In this document: one piece after another, positions 7,157-8,327 of the stretch
How the letters are laid out: every line of letters begins with the position of its first letter
Position numbering within the stretch: the first letter of the stretch is position 1
DNA from: Rhodospirillales bacterium
GTDB taxonomy: Bacteria; Pseudomonadota; Alphaproteobacteria; Acetobacterales; Acetobacteraceae
Length of the DNA stretch: 8,327 nt
Assembly (NCBI GenBank): GCA_018971455.1
Contig: JAGXAV010000069.1
Span: 1 to 8,327 of the forward strand
Direction: 5' to 3'
The notes under the pieces: generated by a model
What the model was told of the DNA's origin: nothing
Seen by the model: the letters and a program-made list of their open reading frames with translations, nothing else
The model's database searches: none
Made by a program: the position numbers and the translations under genes

Positions 7157-7185
7157 GGCGCCGCGCACCGATGCGGCGCGGCGCC
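7157..7185 (-). terminator. GC hairpin directly after the stop of the cryptic minus-strand frame
   Basis: GGCGCCGCGC (7157-7166) and GCGCGGCGCC (7176-7185) form a perfect 10-bp stem with a 9-base loop. On the minus strand it begins at the very next base after the TGA (complement of 7186-7188). No T-tract follows, so it is terminator-like rather than a standard intrinsic terminator. GC-rich DNA produces such stems often. Confidence 0.3.
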
Positions 7186-7377
7186 TCAGCGCGGCCCGGC
7201 GCGCCAGATCACCACCCGCTCGGACGCATCGGGGGCGTGGCCGGCCCCCTCCGCGGTGCAGGCGATGTCGGCCTCGTGCCAGCGGCTGAAGGCGGGTGCC
7301 GCATCGAGGATCGCCGCGTGCACCGGATTGGCATAGGTGAAAAGCGCCGCGCGCCCGCTTGCCGCCGAGCCGGGCAA
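7186..7377 (-). CDS. Unrecognised small reading frame or gene remnant before mutS
   Basis: I do not recognise this frame. From a TTG at 7377 it encodes 63 residues. The frame is open up to 7425 and blocked by a TGA at 7426-7428. The stretch FTYANPVHAAILDAAPAFSR, then WHEADIACTAEGAGHAPDAS and ERVVIWRAGPR, has a balanced composition unlike the arginine-rich false frames around it. In its last 54 codons I count 48 ending in G or C, the pattern of genuine genes in this window. There is no ATG or GTG start in the open frame and no good ribosome site before the TTG. It could therefore be a small gene with a weak start, or the 3' remnant of a gene whose front was lost where mutS now begins. A hairpin follows its stop at once. 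Its function is unknown. Confidence 0.35.
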   Translation of the reverse strand: MPGSAASGRAALFTYANPVHAAILDAAPAFSRWHEADIACTAEGAGHAPDASERVVIWRAGPR

Positions 7378-7427
7378 CCGGCCGCGGCGCGGAGCGCTTT
7401 CTGCGCGGGCCGCGCATGGGCTAGATC

Positions 7428-8327
7428 ATGGTCATGGCCCTTCCCACCCCCGACCCGAGCGGCGCCACCCCCACCATGGCGCAATGGTTCGCGCTCAAGG
7501 CGGTGCACCCGGATGCGCTGCTGTTCCTGCGCATGGGCGATTTCTACGAACTCTTCTTCGCCGATGCCGAGGCCGCGGCGACCGCGCTCGACATCGCGCT
7601 GACCCGGCGCGGCGAGCATGGCGGCCAGCCGATTCCGATGTGCGGCGTGCCGGTGCATGCCGCCGAGGCCTATCTCGCCCGGCTCATCCGGCGCGGCTTC
7701 CGGGTGGCCATCGGCGAGCAGATGGAGGATCCCAAGGCCCGCACCGGCAAGGGGCCGCTGCGGCGCGAGGTGGTGCGCCTGGTCACCCCCGGCACGCTGA
7801 CCGAGGAGGCGCTGCTGGAAGCCGGGCGACCCAACCGGCTGCTTGCGCTGGCGGCCTCCGGCCCGGGCGGGCGGGGCGAGCTGGGGGCGGCGTGGCTCGA
7901 CATCTCGACCGGCAGCTTCGAGACCCAGGGCCTCGGCCGCGCCGACCTGCCGGCCCTGCTCGGCCGGCTCGATCCGGCGGAAATCCTCGCCGCCGACGCG
8001 TTCGATCTGGGCGGCGCCGAGCTTGCCGAGTTCGCGGCGCGGCGCAGCGCGGTTGCCCTCCCGGCTCCGGAGGCGGCCCGCGCCGCCCTCGCCGCGGCCT
8101 TCGGCGTCGGCAGTCTCGACGCGCTGGGCAGCTTCACGGATGCCGAGGCGGTGGCGGCCGGCGCGGCGCTCGGCTATGTGCGCACCACCCAGGCCGGGCG
8201 TATGCCGCGCCTGCAGCACCCGCTGCCGATCGGGCCGGCCGGGCACATGGCGCTCGACGCAGCGACGCGGGCGAGCCTGGAGGTGACCCGCGCGCGCGAC
8301 GGCGGCACCGCGTACACCCTGCTCGCG
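7428..8327 (+). CDS. mutS: DNA mismatch repair protein MutS, N-terminal 300 codons (runs off the window)
   Basis: The reading frame stays open to the window edge and matches the front third of MutS, the ATPase that recognises mismatches and small loops and recruits MutL. After a short leader, the mismatch-recognition domain starts at MAQWFALKAVHPDALLFLRM and contains GDFYELF, with F39 and E41 as the residues that contact the mismatch. PIPMCGVPVHAAEAYLARLI, AIGEQMEDP and VVRLVTPGTLTEEALLE follow, as in the E. coli protein. The connector domain is seen in AAWLDISTGSFETQ, and the start of the core in MALDAATRASLEVT. The Walker ATPase motifs lie beyond the window. The ATG at 7428 is the first possible start, since a TAG at 7422-7424 closes the frame. 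ATGs at 7434 or 7476 are alternatives, and no strong ribosome site separates them. It is divergent from the malic enzyme gene. Confidence 0.95.
   Translation, partial: MVMALPTPDPSGATPTMAQWFALKAVHPDALLFLRMGDFYELFFADAEAAATALDIALTRRGEHGGQPIPMCGVPVHAAEAYLARLIRRGFRVAIGEQMEDPKARTGKGPLRREVVRLVTPGTLTEEALLEAGRPNRLLALAASGPGGRGELGAAWLDISTGSFETQGLGRADLPALLGRLDPAEILAADAFDLGGAELAEFAARRSAVALPAPEAARAALAAAFGVGSLDALGSFTDAEAVAAGAALGYVRTTQAGRMPRLQHPLPIGPAGHMALDAATRASLEVTRARDGGTAYTLLA

Larger units (their letters stand above)
7050..7427. other. Divergent intergenic region between malic enzyme and mutS
   Basis: This 378-base stretch separates the divergent starts of the malic enzyme gene and mutS, so promoters for both should lie here. 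I could not identify a convincing -35/-10 pair for either. It contains the malic enzyme ribosome site, a 10-bp GC hairpin (7157-7185) and an unrecognised minus-strand frame (7186-7425), described separately. Bases 7063-7156 show nothing else that I can support. Confidence 0.6.

Noticed and set aside
7106..7417. A 103-codon minus-strand frame in the gap before mutS
   Set aside because: It is dominated by Arg, Gly and Ala in a pattern typical of out-of-frame translation. The neighbouring minus frame (7186-7377) has the better coding signature.
7209..8246. A 345-codon minus-strand frame opposite mutS
   Set aside because: It is antisense to clearly conserved MutS sequence, has Arg/Gly/Ala-rich composition and shows no motif.

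Overview
This is about 8.3 kb of GC-rich bacterial chromosome with tightly packed genes and strong G/C preference at third codon positions. Gene content and order suggest an alphaproteobacterium of the Hyphomicrobiales (Rhizobiales), possibly Xanthobacteraceae-like. The reasons are a malic enzyme fused to a phosphotransacetylase-like domain lying divergently next to mutS (an arrangement I recall from rhizobia), and short intergenic palindromes carrying GAGCA/TGCTC ends, which resemble dispersed elements of that order. The placement is inferred from memory, not from a search.

Left half (1-4618, all + strand): a cell-envelope cluster. It starts with the last 50 codons of an HtrA/DegP-like serine protease (PDZ end). 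An OmpR-type response regulator follows 4 bases later, then its membrane histidine kinase. Next come a small secreted two-cysteine protein of unknown function and a compact class A penicillin-binding protein with complete transglycosylase and transpeptidase motifs. Spacing suggests that protease, regulator and kinase are co-transcribed. The small protein and the PBP may be read through or driven from a weak site between 2329 and 2393. Together they look like sensing, quality control and repair of the periplasm and peptidoglycan.

Middle (4619-4763): a gap between convergent genes, filled by two palindromes. One is long and imperfect. The other is a 13-bp perfect stem with a 4-base loop, and its edge touches the stop codon of the malic enzyme gene. 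They look like REP-type repeats that may also end transcription from both sides.

Right half: the NADP-type malic enzyme (4764-7049, - strand), a 378-base gap, and the first 300 codons of mutS (7428 to the window end, + strand). The gap holds an unrecognised minus-strand reading frame with coding-like base composition, ending exactly at a 10-bp GC hairpin. It is either a small unannotated gene or the remains of one.

I saw no mobile element, CRISPR array, tRNA, rRNA or clearly novel system. The points most worth a second look are the small cysteine protein beside the sensor kinase, the minus-strand frame in front of mutS, and the palindromic repeats.
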